From: Coprinus comatus
Lineage: Eukaryota; Basidiomycota; Agaricomycetes; Agaricales; Agaricaceae
Assembly: GCA_034638255.1 (NCBI GenBank)
Contig: JAWPGT010000001.1
Span: 744,001 to 808,000 of the forward strand
Direction: 5' to 3'
Length of the DNA: 64,000 nt
A program made the position numbers and the translations under genes. Positions 1-12,400 of this stretch are shown here, piece after piece. Under the pieces are notes generated by a model that was given only the letters and a program-made list of their open reading frames with translations, ran no database searches and had not been told where the DNA came from. Positions within the stretch are counted from its first letter, which is position 1. Every line of letters starts with the position of its first letter.

Positions 1-1
1 C

Positions 2-904
2 TTGGATGCACATGCCCACGACTCCATTCGCTACCTTGCCGACGCTGAGGCTGTATATGCCCATGTCCGCATTACACCCACAGCCGTCCTTCCATCCTCC
101 CATCCAGACACCCAGTCATCTGTGCACTTAATATTTCTATGGGACGAACCCACCCAATCTTGGCGTTACCATAATTCCGCAATCGGCCCCTTTCCAAGTA
201 ACTCTCATCCGCTGCTCTCGCACGCAATGGCTCTCTTCCAGTCCCCAGACGACTTCCTCCCAGAGCGCACCTACGACCTAGACAATCTCGACGACGGCGA
301 TGACACTGCCTACTGGGATGCCTATAGCACAGTGGGAGACGACAGTAAACAAGCCCATCCTTTTGTCAAGCAGGAACCAGTCGTCGATACTGAGGATGCC
401 TATTGGGCTCAATACTCCTCGATTCAAGGTTCAGATTCCCCTCAACCCAACTCTGACCTTCCCTCTGACAGTATCCAAACCTCAGGTTCTGCAGATTCTA
501 CCATTCCATCCCCCCGTCCACTTGATCGCAAGCTTCAAGACTCTGCTGACCGTATCTTCGTTCCTTCATCCGACCTTAACCCAGAGATGCCCCACACAGA
601 GGTCTACAATCCCTTAGCACCTCCCTCCCCCTCCACCCTCTCACGCAGACTTGCCTCCCTTCCAAATCGTTCAGACTCACCACCCCTCCAGGATGATGAA
701 CCTTCTTCCACTTCCGCTTCCCCGGCTTCCCTTTCTCCCACATCCCCATCCGTCGAGTTCTCCCAACAGAACTTCGGAAAGGCTGCTGCAGATGAAGCTC
801 TCAAAGATACCTTCAAGGCATTGTACCGCCTTTGGAGTGCCGGCTCAAGCTCAAGGTCTCAACAGGACTTCTTGACTCTCGTTCAACAAGCCATTGTAAA
901 TTGA
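2..904 (+). CDS. Unknown protein, 3' part (5' end outside window)
   Basis: An open frame of about 300 codons enters from the left edge and stops at TGA 902-904. It begins without a recognisable initiation context, so the gene is truncated by the window. I do not recognise a family. The visible part has an early stretch of mixed composition (about residues 1-80), an acidic Tyr/Trp-rich stretch with two related short motifs (AYWDAYS and AYWAQYS, near residues 105 and 135), a long Ser/Pro-rich probably disordered region, and a short C-terminal helix-like segment ending in LVQQAIVN. The coding assignment rests on length, Ser/Pro codon pattern and absence of stops. It converges with the minus-strand gene ending at 1366. 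Confidence 0.6.
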   Translation: MDAHAHDSIRYLADAEAVYAHVRITPTAVLPSSHPDTQSSVHLIFLWDEPTQSWRYHNSAIGPFPSNSHPLLSHAMALFQSPDDFLPERTYDLDNLDDGDDTAYWDAYSTVGDDSKQAHPFVKQEPVVDTEDAYWAQYSSIQGSDSPQPNSDLPSDSIQTSGSADSTIPSPRPLDRKLQDSADRIFVPSSDLNPEMPHTEVYNPLAPPSPSTLSRRLASLPNRSDSPPLQDDEPSSTSASPASLSPTSPSVEFSQQNFGKAAADEALKDTFKALYRLWSAGSSSRSQQDFLTLVQQAIVN

Positions 905-1365
905 TAAATATGTTGTGTGTACATCTATATCTGTAGCAATACCTCACTCTGCATATCATGTACATCGGTGTAGCTCAACAAAGAATTGCTCCCTCTCCCA
1001 GCCAATCAATATCCCCCATGATACCCCAGGAGCCAAGCCAAGGCATGTCGGGACAGACTTCATCCAGATTCCAGAATCTGGGGAATATCGGGTAAATAAA
1101 TAGGCTAATCCACGACGCCTCGGGGAAGGACCTGGAAGGATATACTGCTGCATTCTAATACCTTAACAACACGAATAATATAGACTACCTACTGTTATTC
1201 AACGTTTACAACAACAAAACAAGAAAAGTCTAACAGGCCACGGACACAACATCAAACACCAAAGCAAAGGCTTGATCTGCGTTACAAAGGATATATATAT
1301 ACCGACCACATAATCGAACGGAAAAGCGAAGCAATAAAATACAGCCCCACTTCAATGTCTCAATT
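905..1365. other. Convergent 3' intergenic region
   Basis: This stretch lies between two converging genes and should hold both 3' UTRs. It is AT-rich toward 1150-1340. I see no convincing open frame, tRNA or repeat. Confidence 0.5.
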
Positions 1366-2581
1366 TCAATCAACGACCTTCAAGGCAGCAACGGCCAAAC
1401 CCCCGATGTTAATGAGGAAGTTGTTGATGTTCTGAATATTCTCCGTGCTGTTGGTGTTTGTTGGAATGGCAGCAACAGTAGTACTAGTGGACGGGCTAGC
1501 ACGAGTGGATGTCTTTGTGGAACTGGCCGATGTCTCTGTTGTTGAGGCACTGGTTGATTGTTCCTTGGTTGTAGAAGTGCTTGTTGATCGGGGGCGTTCG
1601 GTAGTACTAGTGGTAGTCGGCTTCGGCTTCGGCTTGGTAGTTGGCTTGTCGTCGTTGTCGTCGTTGTTCTTGGGAGGTGCACCACCACCAAAAGACCAGC
1701 TTGCATCCGTAACCATATCTGTTCCTGCTCCTACAATGTTACTAAGAAGTCCGGGGCTCAAATCAATGTGGTTGGGATCACAGCTCATACACTTATGAAA
1801 TAATCAGCAACCAACATTCCAAAGCGATATCCAAGTATATATCATTACCTTGTCCACAACAGTAGCTTGGACGGTTTTACCATGGTAGGTAATCGTGATG
1901 GGTTTGTTGCAATGTGATCCACCATCCCAGATCTGAAAAAAGAACAAAAAAAAATTAGCCTTCTGACCACTCCAAAATTTAATGTTCTCGAAACATACAA
2001 GATGACTGATCGCCACAATCTATAGATTTGCCACTTATGTTAGTCAGATGTATAACGATATACCGGAAAAAAAGACATACATAATCATTATTACCGTTAT
2101 GCCCTCCACACGCACCACTAGCATATGTTAGTGACCCAGGTCAATCACGAGTACAATATACTTACAGTCCAGGATAGAAATATGTCAATGTAGCACCCGC
2201 ACCTCGGCGGGCCAAACCATGCTCTTTTCGAGTCATAAACTTCCTCTTGTGGGTGAGGTGATTAGGCAGGTCAACCGTATGGGTTCCAGTTCCAGTAATG
2301 GCGACATCTTTGATAATGGTGCTACTCCACTCGGATGAGTGTTCCTTCATGGTACGTTGTGGCCCTCTTCCAAATGCTCGAAGAGTAAACATTCCAGGCT
2401 CTGAAATCCAGCATTGGAGTATTCCAAAGATAATGGTGAGTCCAAGTATCAAAGGAACCAAACGACCACGAGTTTGCTGTGTTCGTCCGGCTCCAACGTC
2501 TACATTGATGAGCGGTGCGAAAGTTGGAAGACCTTCCATAGCCGCGTGGTTTTTATTTTGTTGTTTTTTCTCGGCACTCAT
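1366..2581 (-). CDS. Membrane-anchored DPBB (RlpA/expansin-like) protein
   Basis: Five exons can be joined with canonical splice sites and continuous phase: 2581-2166, 2117-2081, 2019-1999, 1932-1849 and 1791-1366 (984 nt, 327 aa). The N-terminal half carries one hydrophobic segment (LVPLILGLTIIFGIL, about residues 43-57) after a polar start, which looks like a signal anchor. The double-psi beta-barrel follows, with the family pattern GACGGHN, then HCNKPITITYHGK, then a VVDKCMSCDPNHIDLS block that ends the fold and holds the acidic residue typical of this fold. The C-terminus is a Lys/Pro/Ser/Thr-rich tail with a weakly hydrophobic end. Fungal members are mostly secreted; a cell-wall role is inferred and no activity is implied. 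A start at 2717 is possible but adds an unlikely leader. Confidence 0.85.
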
Positions 2582-3566
2582 ACCGTGAAATATCGATAGA
2601 AAGAACGACGAAAGGGTTAGACAAAAGAGTGACTGGATGTGAGGTATCCTAGTTTTGGTGACAACAAGGCTACGGTTATGGGGGTATGGGAGAGAGTGTG
2701 TCAGAGTAACGGAAGACACAGCAATACTTCGATGACCGCCTGTGAAATCATCAATGGAGAATCAAAACACTCAGGCACATTATCACCGACTTCCATAGCC
2801 CCGTTTTTACTTGTTTTGCATGACCTTGACTATGTACCTACTTACCTCTAAGTAGAATTAACTATGCTACATAGAGCCTAGTTCCCAATATTTTTATTTT
2901 TATTTTCTCTGTGTGGACTCCCTCGTTGCATGTGACCGTAATCTCAGATATTTATAGAATCAAAGATGGCAACGTTTCGCAACCCCGTTTGCGGTGCCTT
3001 AGTAACCTTACACAATCGGAGTGGTACAAGATCAGGATACAGACACCCTTGCAAGTTGTTGCTTGTACTCCGTAAGTATATCAATGTTCTCCTAGCTTCG
3101 TGTGCTTCTTAGTATCGGCGGGGGTAGTGGGAAGTGGTGTTATCAAGATACTGCCAATTTTGCCGTAATCTCTCGTCACTCTAGTTCAACTGTTGTCGAG
3201 ACACAATGCTTGCAAGCTTCAAATTTCAATAGACTAGACAATAAGCAATCGAGCCTGGATAGAGACTAATCAGCTCTTACAGTTAATAATGTAATTGTCC
3301 ACACACTTTGATACGAAGCCAGATAATTCACAGTACGATGATAAAACAGGACGATACTATGTTTCTTTTCTCACAGAAGATGTGGCAATCGCTGCCAAGT
3401 ATTATTAAAGAAAAGAAGAAAATTACATTGATAATGGACCAAAACAATTTTCAGGGGGTATATATTAGATATGAACATACCAAGAAACTAATCTATTGGT
3501 ATGCAAGTAGACCAATACGAAACCCAACCGGATGGGCCAAGGATTACGGAAAATGCTAGGAGTGAA
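2582..3566. other. Long intergenic region upstream of DPBB gene
   Basis: This gap separates the start of the DPBB gene (minus) from the stop of the SRA gene (minus). It should include the DPBB promoter and the SRA 3' UTR. An 83-codon frame at 3308-3559 has no family resemblance and Lys/Ile-rich AT-driven composition, so I do not call it. No repeat or RNA gene was seen. Confidence 0.45.
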
Positions 3567-5087
3567 TTAACAATCATCTTTGCTTGCGCTCGCTTCGATC
3601 TCGTTTTCTTCATTGTTTTCTTCAGCTTCGTCAGCCTTGGAGGAATCATCCTTCACCGGTAGAGGAGGTTGATTGGGCAGGCGCTGATTATTATCTTGAG
3701 CATTTAAGCTTATTTAGATTTAGGAACAAACCTTCAACGCAAATTTGCAGACCAAATATCCCTTAGGGTTAAGACCCTTTTCCATCCAAGCCTCAAGGTT
3801 GAACTCAGAGCGAGAAGGAGAGGGTGATGGTTATATACCTTACCTTTTCGACCCTGTATAAACCATCATAACGATATCTAAGACAAAATTGCTAGGTCAA
3901 AGCCAAGTGGAGAATAATATTGGTATATGACCTACCCTTCGCTTGGTGCATACTTGGACTTGAGTTTGTAACCACGTACAACGCGAACAGGCTTCTTAGT
4001 TTCACAGGAACGCTGAGAGTATTTTTTTTAACGGGATGCACAGTGGACGGTGCACAGTTGAATGTCTGACCTTAAGCACCTTATTGAACTAGAGACTTTT
4101 CAGCGGAAAAAGATAAACAAAAAAACACAACACTCTTACATTGTTGTCGAAAGATTGGTCTGAGCTTTGAGGGGCTGTGCGTAGCTATGGATTTGGTTAG
4201 TTGTCTAACTATGCATGATAGTTTGTTTTTACATTTTTTGGGTTTTGTTTTGTCCCTTTGAGATCGCGACCGCCTGTAAAAAAAAAACTTGAGAAATGTC
4301 CAGTCTACCGGGAAGGAAACTAGTACCTGATCCAGTGTAGGTGCTAGGGGGCAATTAACCGTTAAACCATGTTTCGTATATGACAAAACATACTTACAAA
4401 GCATATCCTAGGTCAACATCGTCGTCGTAACCTCCGCTGAGAGCGATGCTAGGGGCCCCATCGCTGCCTTGAGCGATCCCTGCCACCCATGGCCTAAACA
4501 TGTAACAAGATAAACCAATAAAGCCCGTAAGGAGTAGGGTACATACGCATGTACAGCATCACGACTACACATTTCCCGGGTTAACCACCAAGTTCCGATG
4601 GGTATACCAGGTATATGGCCATACATTTTCCTGAAAATATGTCTCCTTCCAAACATTCGTAAAGAAGATATAGTGCTCACGGGTCGTGAATTCTCCGCCC
4701 AGATTCGCGTCCCATAGGGCCTGTATTACTACTGGAGGACCTGGTCAGTAATGGTTGTGGAGAGTTTATATGATGTTCTCTGGTGTAAGATATACCCTTG
4801 CCCGCATTGCGAGCACTTCGTCGAACGCCACTTGTAGGTGCATCGTATTCGGTTGCCGGTTCAAGACGTTGGATTTTCAGTACGGGTTCTTGGCTAATAT
4901 TATTGCATTTCGCTTCATCTGCTTTCCGCTTTCTTTGTTCCTTAGGCTCGATTTTGGGACGATCAAGCCCCAAACTTTGTAGAAGGGCTTTGTTCTATTA
5001 AACGGTTAGATTTAAGCACACGAGTGCACAGTTAAACATAACCTTTGCAATATTATCAGCTCTCGACTGTTCATATTGGGACAGCAT
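3567..5087 (-). CDS. SRA-YDG domain protein (methyl-CpG reader type)
   Basis: The start is ATG at 5087 (MLSQYEQSRADNIAK), followed by a basic linker and then a near-complete SRA domain. The blocks, in order, are HIPGIPIGTWW, CSRDAVHAPWVAG, SIALSGGYDDDVDLGYAFTY, TGSGGRDLKGTKQ, RTAPQSSDQSFDNN, KKPVRVVRGYKLKSKYAPS, GYRYDGLYRVEKAW and YLVCKFALKRLPNQP. The C-terminus is a short acidic tail. SRA domains flip out methylated or hemimethylated cytosine in UHRF1 and plant SUVH proteins. This copy has no Tudor, PHD or RING module. The loop after GGRDLKG has TKQNPKN rather than the NKR finger described in mammalian UHRF1. The gene is cut into about ten exons, including ones of 17 and 18 nt. Nuclear DNA binding is inferred from the fold. 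Confidence 0.9.
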
Positions 5088-5259
5088 GGTAATAACACGA
5101 AGCGAAAGACAACCAGAAGGATGTGCAATTGCTGTAACAGGATACACGCTCAATCACATGATCGTTTTAAAATGTTTTAAAATAGCACAATGCCCAATTA
5201 AGCCATAATATTTGAAATGTTCAACATCACTATATGTCATTTCTAAGACAGCACTATGT

Positions 5260-6445
5260 TTATTTGATTCGTTTCAACTGTGCGTATGGGTCGTTAAATC
5301 ATGCTTCACATAATGAATGGTAATCAACTCACGCGTTCCGTATTCCTGAATATCTTGCCGTCCAATCCATCAGTCTTGTTAGAGATACGGTCAATGCGAC
5401 CGATCTGTTGATCAAGTTCTTGGCCCATGGCAGAACCCAAAGCTTTCAAGCGTTTCGTCATATCCCCTATCTCATTCAAATTGTCATCCAGTTCATCTTC
5501 CAGCTCGTCGTCGGAGGCGGTTGATTCGAATTGATAACGCTTTCGTTGTTCTGTCCTCGCGGACCGTTGTGCAGAAGGTATAGTTTCTTCATTATCATCA
5601 GTACGACCATAAGTAGCAGCCCTGCCTAAACGATTTTGAGTATCCCTGATATCCAGCATGGCTTTCTCTCGCTCTTCCCTCTCCTCTTCAAAGCGAGCTT
5701 GAACTTTGGCTTCCTGAGCCGCTCGTTTGGCATCCTTATTCCAAGTGATCACAGGCCTAAAGATGGACCGATTCAACTGTTTAAGTTCATCTGTCCTATC
5801 TTCAGCTCGAAGGGCATGTCCCTTGGAGACATCCAGGTGACGTTCCGTGTTAGCAAGTTTCTCTATTATGCAAATAAGATCAAGATAGTGTGAGTCAAAA
5901 TATCTGATCATACCTGATTGGTCACCAAGCCTCGTCAATGTATTCCTAGCGGTTTCTTCTGCTTCTCTCGCCAGCCTTAGAGCATTCCTGGTCGAATTGA
6001 CGCTCTCTTGCTTAACGAAGCGAGTTTGTTGTTTAATGCCCTCTACATCTTCTTCAGTCTCCTCGCCAGGATTGGGAGCTGGGCGAGCCTGGGGTCCATC
6101 AAAGAACCTACCCGAGCCTGCACCTGTCCTCTGAGGATTATAACCAGAGAAAAGCTCATTACGATCTTTGTCTATATCCGCATCACCACGGGCATAGGCA
6201 TCATTTCCTTGTGCACGTCGGGTATATGCTTCCTTTGCAGAATGATCCTGAGGGGTATACGCAGTTTGCGAACTCGATCGGCTCATGGAGGATGGTGCAT
6301 ATGGAGCGCTATAAGGGTCTCCATCACGACTGGCAACATAGGTGGAAGCAGACGAGCGATAAGAACCAGAACTCTTTGTGAGGGATGGAGTAGGAGTAAC
6401 TACAGGAGGAATTGCATTTGGATCTTTGCGTTTGAAGAATGACAT
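5260..6445 (-). CDS. SEC9: Plasma-membrane t-SNARE Sec9/SNAP-25
   Basis: Exons 6445-5914, 5862-5333 and 5277-5260 give 359 aa. The N-terminus (MSFFKRKDPN) is followed by a Ser/Tyr-rich disordered region. Two SNARE helices come next: one around residues 150-225 (RFVKQESVNSTRNALRLAREAEE) split over the first intron, and a C-terminal one around 295-359 (DMTKRLKALGSAMGQELDQQI), both with central glutamines. No transmembrane segment is present, as in Sec9. It acts with Sso/syntaxin and Snc/VAMP in exocytic fusion. The last exon is only 18 nt and supplies LKRIK plus the stop, completing the TERLKRIK end. The first intron is 51 nt and free of stops in frame, so it can be missed. An upstream ATG at 6478 is less likely. 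Confidence 0.93.
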
Positions 6446-6566
6446 GATAGTAGTTGGCAAGAGCAGCCGCAGTTGCAATTATGTACTTATACATGTATTC
6501 CACGTGATGGGATACAGCCTCAAGCAAAGATCAATCACTTCATGCCTACGTCGTAATATACACTAC

Positions 6567-9018
6567 TTATGCTGGCCGCTTTTTTGATGCTAAGTCTTTC
6601 GCATGTTTGCCTACAACAGTAACACCCTTTCCTGACTTCACGACGTTTTTCAAGGCTGCTTTCTTCTCTTTTTTGACATTGCTAATCGACTTTGAACTTT
6701 TTACCAACTTGTCCACACGTTTTGCTAGAGCATCGTTTTGCCTTTGCTTTGCCTTTCGCTCCTTGGTACGCAATGTCCGTTTTGCAGCTGGAGAAAGTTC
6801 ACTACGCGTTCGTACGTCAGACGTTACCGGGTTGAAAACTTCTTCAGGAGCAAGAATAGTTGACACCGCTCTTGCCGTGGGCAGTGCAGATTCTATAGCA
6901 GCTGTAGCTACATTCGAGATAGTTGAAATCACTGGCTTCGGCTACAGGAAATATTAACCCGCTTGTGAATGATAAATCTAGATGTAAAACATACTTGTTT
7001 TGGAACGAAGTGAGCGTTACACAACGCATCCAGCTTCCCGCAGATCTGTTCCCACTGGTTTTCTATCTCTTCATGTTCTTTTTTAAGCTTGCCATCTCGA
7101 TCATCGGTCAACTGTCCCTGACTCTCCAGATAATCATTCTCATATATTTGAGCCAAAGATTGTGCGGACTTTGTGTCTTGGAGTTCCAGTAATCGAGATG
7201 ATAAGAAGGGCTTGTCTTCCAATGGTCGAACACGGACAACGTCATCAAACTGATTTTCCAGTATGCGTACTTTGATTCTTTGCTCCAGGCCTTGAACGGC
7301 CGCTTCAGTAATCACTGGCACGGATTTCATGACACGTTCAAATTCTAAATCTTCTTCTAATAGTGAATTTTGTGGTCGTGAGCGATTGTCTGCCTCTCCC
7401 ATTAGAGTCCAATCCTTCTTAGCGACGTTTTCTTCTTCTAGTTGCCTTATTTGTTCGTGCAATGCCGTCATTCGTTTTTGGTGGGTTGTCATTTCTAATC
7501 AACTGTAAGTCATGCAACAAGAAAAGCGAAGCCCCATAAAAAACCTACCTTGGGCCAAAATATGGTCTCCGTCATCTGCGAAAAGATCATCCTTTGTTCT
7601 TTTGATTGTCTCTCTAAGGTCACCTCTCGCGTCTTCAATATCAGAATCATCTTCCGAGTGTTTCTCATCACCGTTTGATGAATGTTCTTCGTCTGAGTAC
7701 ACTGCATCGACCATTTCCAGGTCTGAGTCTTCTGTTGACATGGCTTCATCATCTTCTTCTTCTTCCTCATCATCATCGATATCATGCTCTTCATGCTCCT
7801 CCTCATATTCCTCTTCTTCGGCATCGGCTCCGCCCATGATTAAATTTAGGGGAAGACTTTTGCCTTGTGCCTTGATTTTCTTCACTCTAACTTGGTCATT
7901 GAACCGTACTCTCCCCTCTTTACCAGGAGCGCTGTTCTTTGGTTGCCCCACAAAATTTCGAGGCGCCTCGAAGAAGTCGCGATAAAATAATTCTACGAAG
8001 AAGCTAAAGATTAATAAGAATAAGAAAATAAGAAAACATACCGTTAGTTTCCCCTTCGTCCACCTCCTTGTCTCTAAGAGAGGCAAATAAATCCACCGAC
8101 ATATCATCGTCGTCAGAGTCCCCTTCATCAGCCAGGTGTCCACGAGAAGAACTCATGGCTTCTGCATGTTCTGTTTCTGCGTTAAAGGCATCTATGTCAA
8201 AGAAACCATCATTGAGCCCATGTGACTCTTTTTGTTTCGACCTTGACTTGACGGAATGGTGCGTGATCAGTTTAAGGTTAGCGGCCGCACGTTCGTCAGA
8301 AGATCTCAGTTGAACGAGAATTTCATCTTCATTTTCAATATCATCCTCATCCTCATTATCCTCACTTGTTTCTGTCTCCAAGCCTTCACTCTCATCCTCC
8401 TCCATGTCCTCCCCGAACTCTGCTTGCAAAGCTTCCAAATCTACTTCATCTCCATTTTCCATTGCCTCTAGTAATCTACGCATCTTCTCATCCTCTTGGT
8501 CAACTTGACTGGAATTCTCTTCATCTTCGAGTTCAGTATCATTGTCATCGTTCTTTCCCATGCCACCCTCTAGCGCGAAGTCGAGCAGCTTGCAAATATT
8601 CTGACATCGTAAGTCCAGCTGCATCCAAAGTTGTTCCGAGTCCATTCCATCAACGAACAAGCTAGAAAGAGGTGTAGACTCGAATTCTCGGGCGAAAGGT
8701 GAAGGCGGAGTATTACCATTTCCTTTGTTTTGAGATCGTGTCCGTGGTGCTTGAAGAGGATTAAGAGAATTGAGAAGATCGTCTATTGGTTTTTTCGACA
8801 TCTTCTCTGTTTCCAAGGCTATGGTGTAGATTAGTGGGACATTGCGAGCAAATGGACCCATACATACAGAGGTCAAAAACAAACTTGGCCGCTTGCAAGG
8901 CAGCGTTCTGTATGTCCACATGTCCAAGCGCAATTTTTTCAACGTGCAAATTCAAAACATTAGTTAGAGTGTCGAGTTCACGAGGCACGAGGAGTGGCTG
9001 GGGTTCTGTTGTAGACAT
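6567..9018 (-). CDS. MPP10: U3 snoRNP protein Mpp10
   Basis: Exons 9018-8868, 8818-8042, 7992-7549, 7494-6995 and 6941-6567 join in phase to 748 aa. The diagnostic family blocks are KDWTLMGEA followed by SRPQNSLLEEDLEFE, and the LAPEEVFNP block near the C-terminus followed by a Lys-rich tail. The N-terminal third has long acidic runs (Asp/Glu with Ser), also typical. Mpp10 forms a subcomplex with Imp3 and Imp4 in the SSU processome and is needed for early 18S rRNA cleavages, so the product is nucleolar. The start site sits 409 bp from the divergent PL8 lyase gene. Confidence 0.95.
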
Positions 9019-9427
9019 TAGGAGATGACCAATAATTAAGCAAAATTAGTTGGAATCTGCTTTTGCTTGTTCTTGCTTGGCAAAAGCTTTACTTCCCTGA
9101 TGCGAGATATCTGAAGGTTTTTGAATGCATGAGATGGTTAGCACATGGTAGGTGGTGATAAACCGACCGGAGTTCCCAGTCTCTGTAGAGGTTGTTAAAG
9201 GTTGAGTAGGGGTATCATTCACGGATTAATGGACTCGTGATGTGGTGCCATATGAAAGAAGGATCATTTCTCTTGGGACTAGTGAGCTGCTCTAACGGCC
9301 CTAGTACGGGCCACTCTTCTCTACTATAATTGGTTGCCTGCATTGGTACAAATGGCTCTTCCAGCACCTCTCTCAGGCGCTGAGGTCCTCCTTCTCCCGT
9401 CAAGACCCCTTGTCCTATGTTTTGGAC
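9019..9427. promoter_or_regulatory. Divergent intergenic region MPP10 / PL8 lyase
   Basis: About 410 bp separate the two start codons, and both promoters must lie here. I see no distinct TATA box or repeated operator-like motif that I could assign to either side. Confidence 0.35.
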
Positions 9428-12400
9428 ATGAAGTCAATATCCACACTCCTTTGTGCCCTCTTCCTTTGCACTCCTTTGCTTAACTCTGCGTTCACCCTTG
9501 CGCAAGCCTCAACCTCAACCTTGTCAGAAGTCTCAAGCTCCACACCCCCTACGCCTTCCTGTGCTTCATCCTCATCTACTTTGTTGTCATCAGCCCTTTC
9601 CACCAGTGACATACCCACTTCTACACCCAATGCAACCACGTCCACTTCCTCGGGCTCGGGGGGTGCAGCTCCTACCTTTACAACTACCATAAATGTCACA
9701 ACAACTACCAGTGCATCTACAGATTCCTCTCCATCACCTACCCAAACAATCGACCCTGATGCCCTCCGTGAAATAAGTCTGATGAAGACTCGCCGAATCG
9801 GCAATATAATAGGTGATGCAAATGGACTCCGTGACACCATTGGTGGGGCCGAAAGCATATCTGGCTGGTATGTCTTTCTCTTTTCGCCTTTCAGAGAAGA
9901 GACTAATAAGGATGGTTAGGATGGCTTCCCTCGGAGCGAACGGTAAGTGGCCAGATAACGAAGTAGACTACACCACTGGATGTGAAGCCCGCCGCGCAAA
10001 TTGGCCTGCTCAGAATCACTGGCAACGTATTCGTAAGTTTTTTTGATCATTATATTCATCAAACATTGGACCAATTTAGAAAACCATTATCTCTATAGTC
10101 GTGATGGCAGCTGCATGGAATGGTGGTTTGCAGGACGGTGATCAGTTCTTGAACGACGAGGACCTCCTTGCATGTACTATATTGGCTGTCGATTATTGGT
10201 TTGGTCGTGATTTTACCAACCTCAATTGTTTGGCTGGTGGTGGGAAAGCCTTATGCCCATGTGAAAACCCAGACAATACTTTATGGTGTGTATCTCAAAA
10301 GAGTATGTAGTCTCACTGAATTTACTGATATTTATTATCAAGGAATACTAACTGGTTTTCAAATGTTCGTCTCTTTCATTCTGACTTGCTTTCCTCATTG
10401 AACCCCGGGATAGATTATTCTAATTCCAAGGTTCGTTGGGCAAACCTGTTTACTGTTGGACACAAAGCTCTCAGAAACACAGTTCAACCATTGTAATAAT
10501 ATCACTGGTCGTTCATTTAACCTTTTCGAACACACACTTCCTGGTGTTCCAGCCTTGACGGGGGCTAACTTGTTCGACGTCGCTTCAATTGGAGTCAGTA
10601 ATGGACTATTTACATTCAATGCCACAATGCTTGCAGATGCATACCGTCGCATGCATAATGAGCTTGCTATCCAGCAACCGATCAAGGCTGATGGAATTAG
10701 ACCAGACGGGTCCTTCGGTAAATTCAAATTCAAGTCAAATTGTCAACATTAATGACAATTTGTAGGTCAACACGGCGGCGTACTCTACAACGGAAATTAT
10801 GGTTTGTTGTCGAATTTTGATGTTGCATATAGATTACTAATTATTGATCGTGTATAGGCAAAGACTTGTGAGTACCGCAGTGTATCCTAGGCTTTGTCAC
10901 TATGCTTACTGGTACTCAGCGCCAATGCAATTCTCGCAGTGGAGATTGAGGCTGCCGGTACACGATTTGCAGCCACCTTAGAGCATCAGTCTGCTTTTGC
11001 TACTTTAATCGATGGTGACCGTTGGATGATATATCGTAATGCTTTGACTGGTGTTCTACATTGGGATTTCGTATGTTTATGACAAATTATATCTATATGG
11101 TTCACACATTAACCCTATACCATACAGGCTACTCTAGGTCGTTTCATTAGTTTTCCTGTTGTTGATTTCCAGTACGCCTATCCTTTGGATTTTCAATCCC
11201 ACCACACCTTAATATTTCTTGTTTCTCAAGAGCGACGGGAGCTATTAAAATCAACCTCACAGCTGTAGGAGAACTGGGACGTCTTTGGGAAGACCCTGTT
11301 TTAATAACATTTGCTCGGGATCTCTTGGAGGACGATCAGAATGCGAACGCTGGGAAGCTGTTCGGTAACCGCATGTTTTATGCCAATGACTATATGGTTA
11401 GTGCGTTTCATTTTCTTCCTTTTCCTGGTGCTCAAATAAAAGTAGGTTCACCGTGGAAAGAACTACGTCTCCACTGTCAAAATGTTCTCTGAAAGGACCA
11501 AAAATACTGAATGTCTTAACACACAAAATGTACGTTTGCAACCAAACTATCATGGTGTGCTACCTCATGCTATCAATTAGCCTCTGGGCTTCCATCTTTC
11601 GGATGGAACTCATTATACATACCTCCAAGGAAACGAATACGAAGACATTGCAGCTGCATGGGATTGGAATTTGATTCCAGGAACTACCATCGACTACGGT
11701 GCTACTCCCCTATCCTGCGATCAAGCCGAAGTCACCGGAAGAGAAGCGTTCGTTGGGGGTGTCTCCAATGGCGACGTTGGTATTTCTGTCATGCGCTACA
11801 CAAATCCGCTCACTGAGGCATTAAGCTGGCAAAAAGCATGGTTCTTCTTGGACAACGACGTTCAGCACATAATGCTTTCGAACATCAACTCTACTACCGA
11901 TGCACCAATCTACTCTATCCTCGACCAACGTCGTCGCAATGGAGGGATTTTCCTTGATGATAATGAGCGGCCCTTGGGGATATCGTTATCTCACCTTCGT
12001 CCTGCTTCCCTATGGCATGGTGGAATTGGATATTCCTTCCCGGGTTTGGGTTTGGGTAATAGTCTTCACATCGACGTTGGAGAGAAAACCGGAAACTGGT
12101 CTTTGATTGGAACATCTACTCAGCCACCTGCCACCGTGGATCTATTCGCGGCATGGATTGAACACGAGAATCCATCTGGTTCTGTCTCCTATTCAATGTT
12201 CCCTGGTACTTCATTCCGCGGATTCAAGCAGAAAGTGCATCGGTCACGTATCGAAGAATTTTCCAATGATCGGAGTGTAGCTGCTGTCTTTGACAATGTC
12301 CATCAAACTGCAATGGTTGTGCTTTGGGACGTTGCCGGTGGTTCAGTCACAGTCAAACCAGAAAAATTTGCACCCATAACAATCAATGCAACTGGGAACA

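Noticed and set aside
3308..3559. 83-codon frame in the gap before the SRA gene
   Set aside because: AT-driven composition, no family signal, no splice context.
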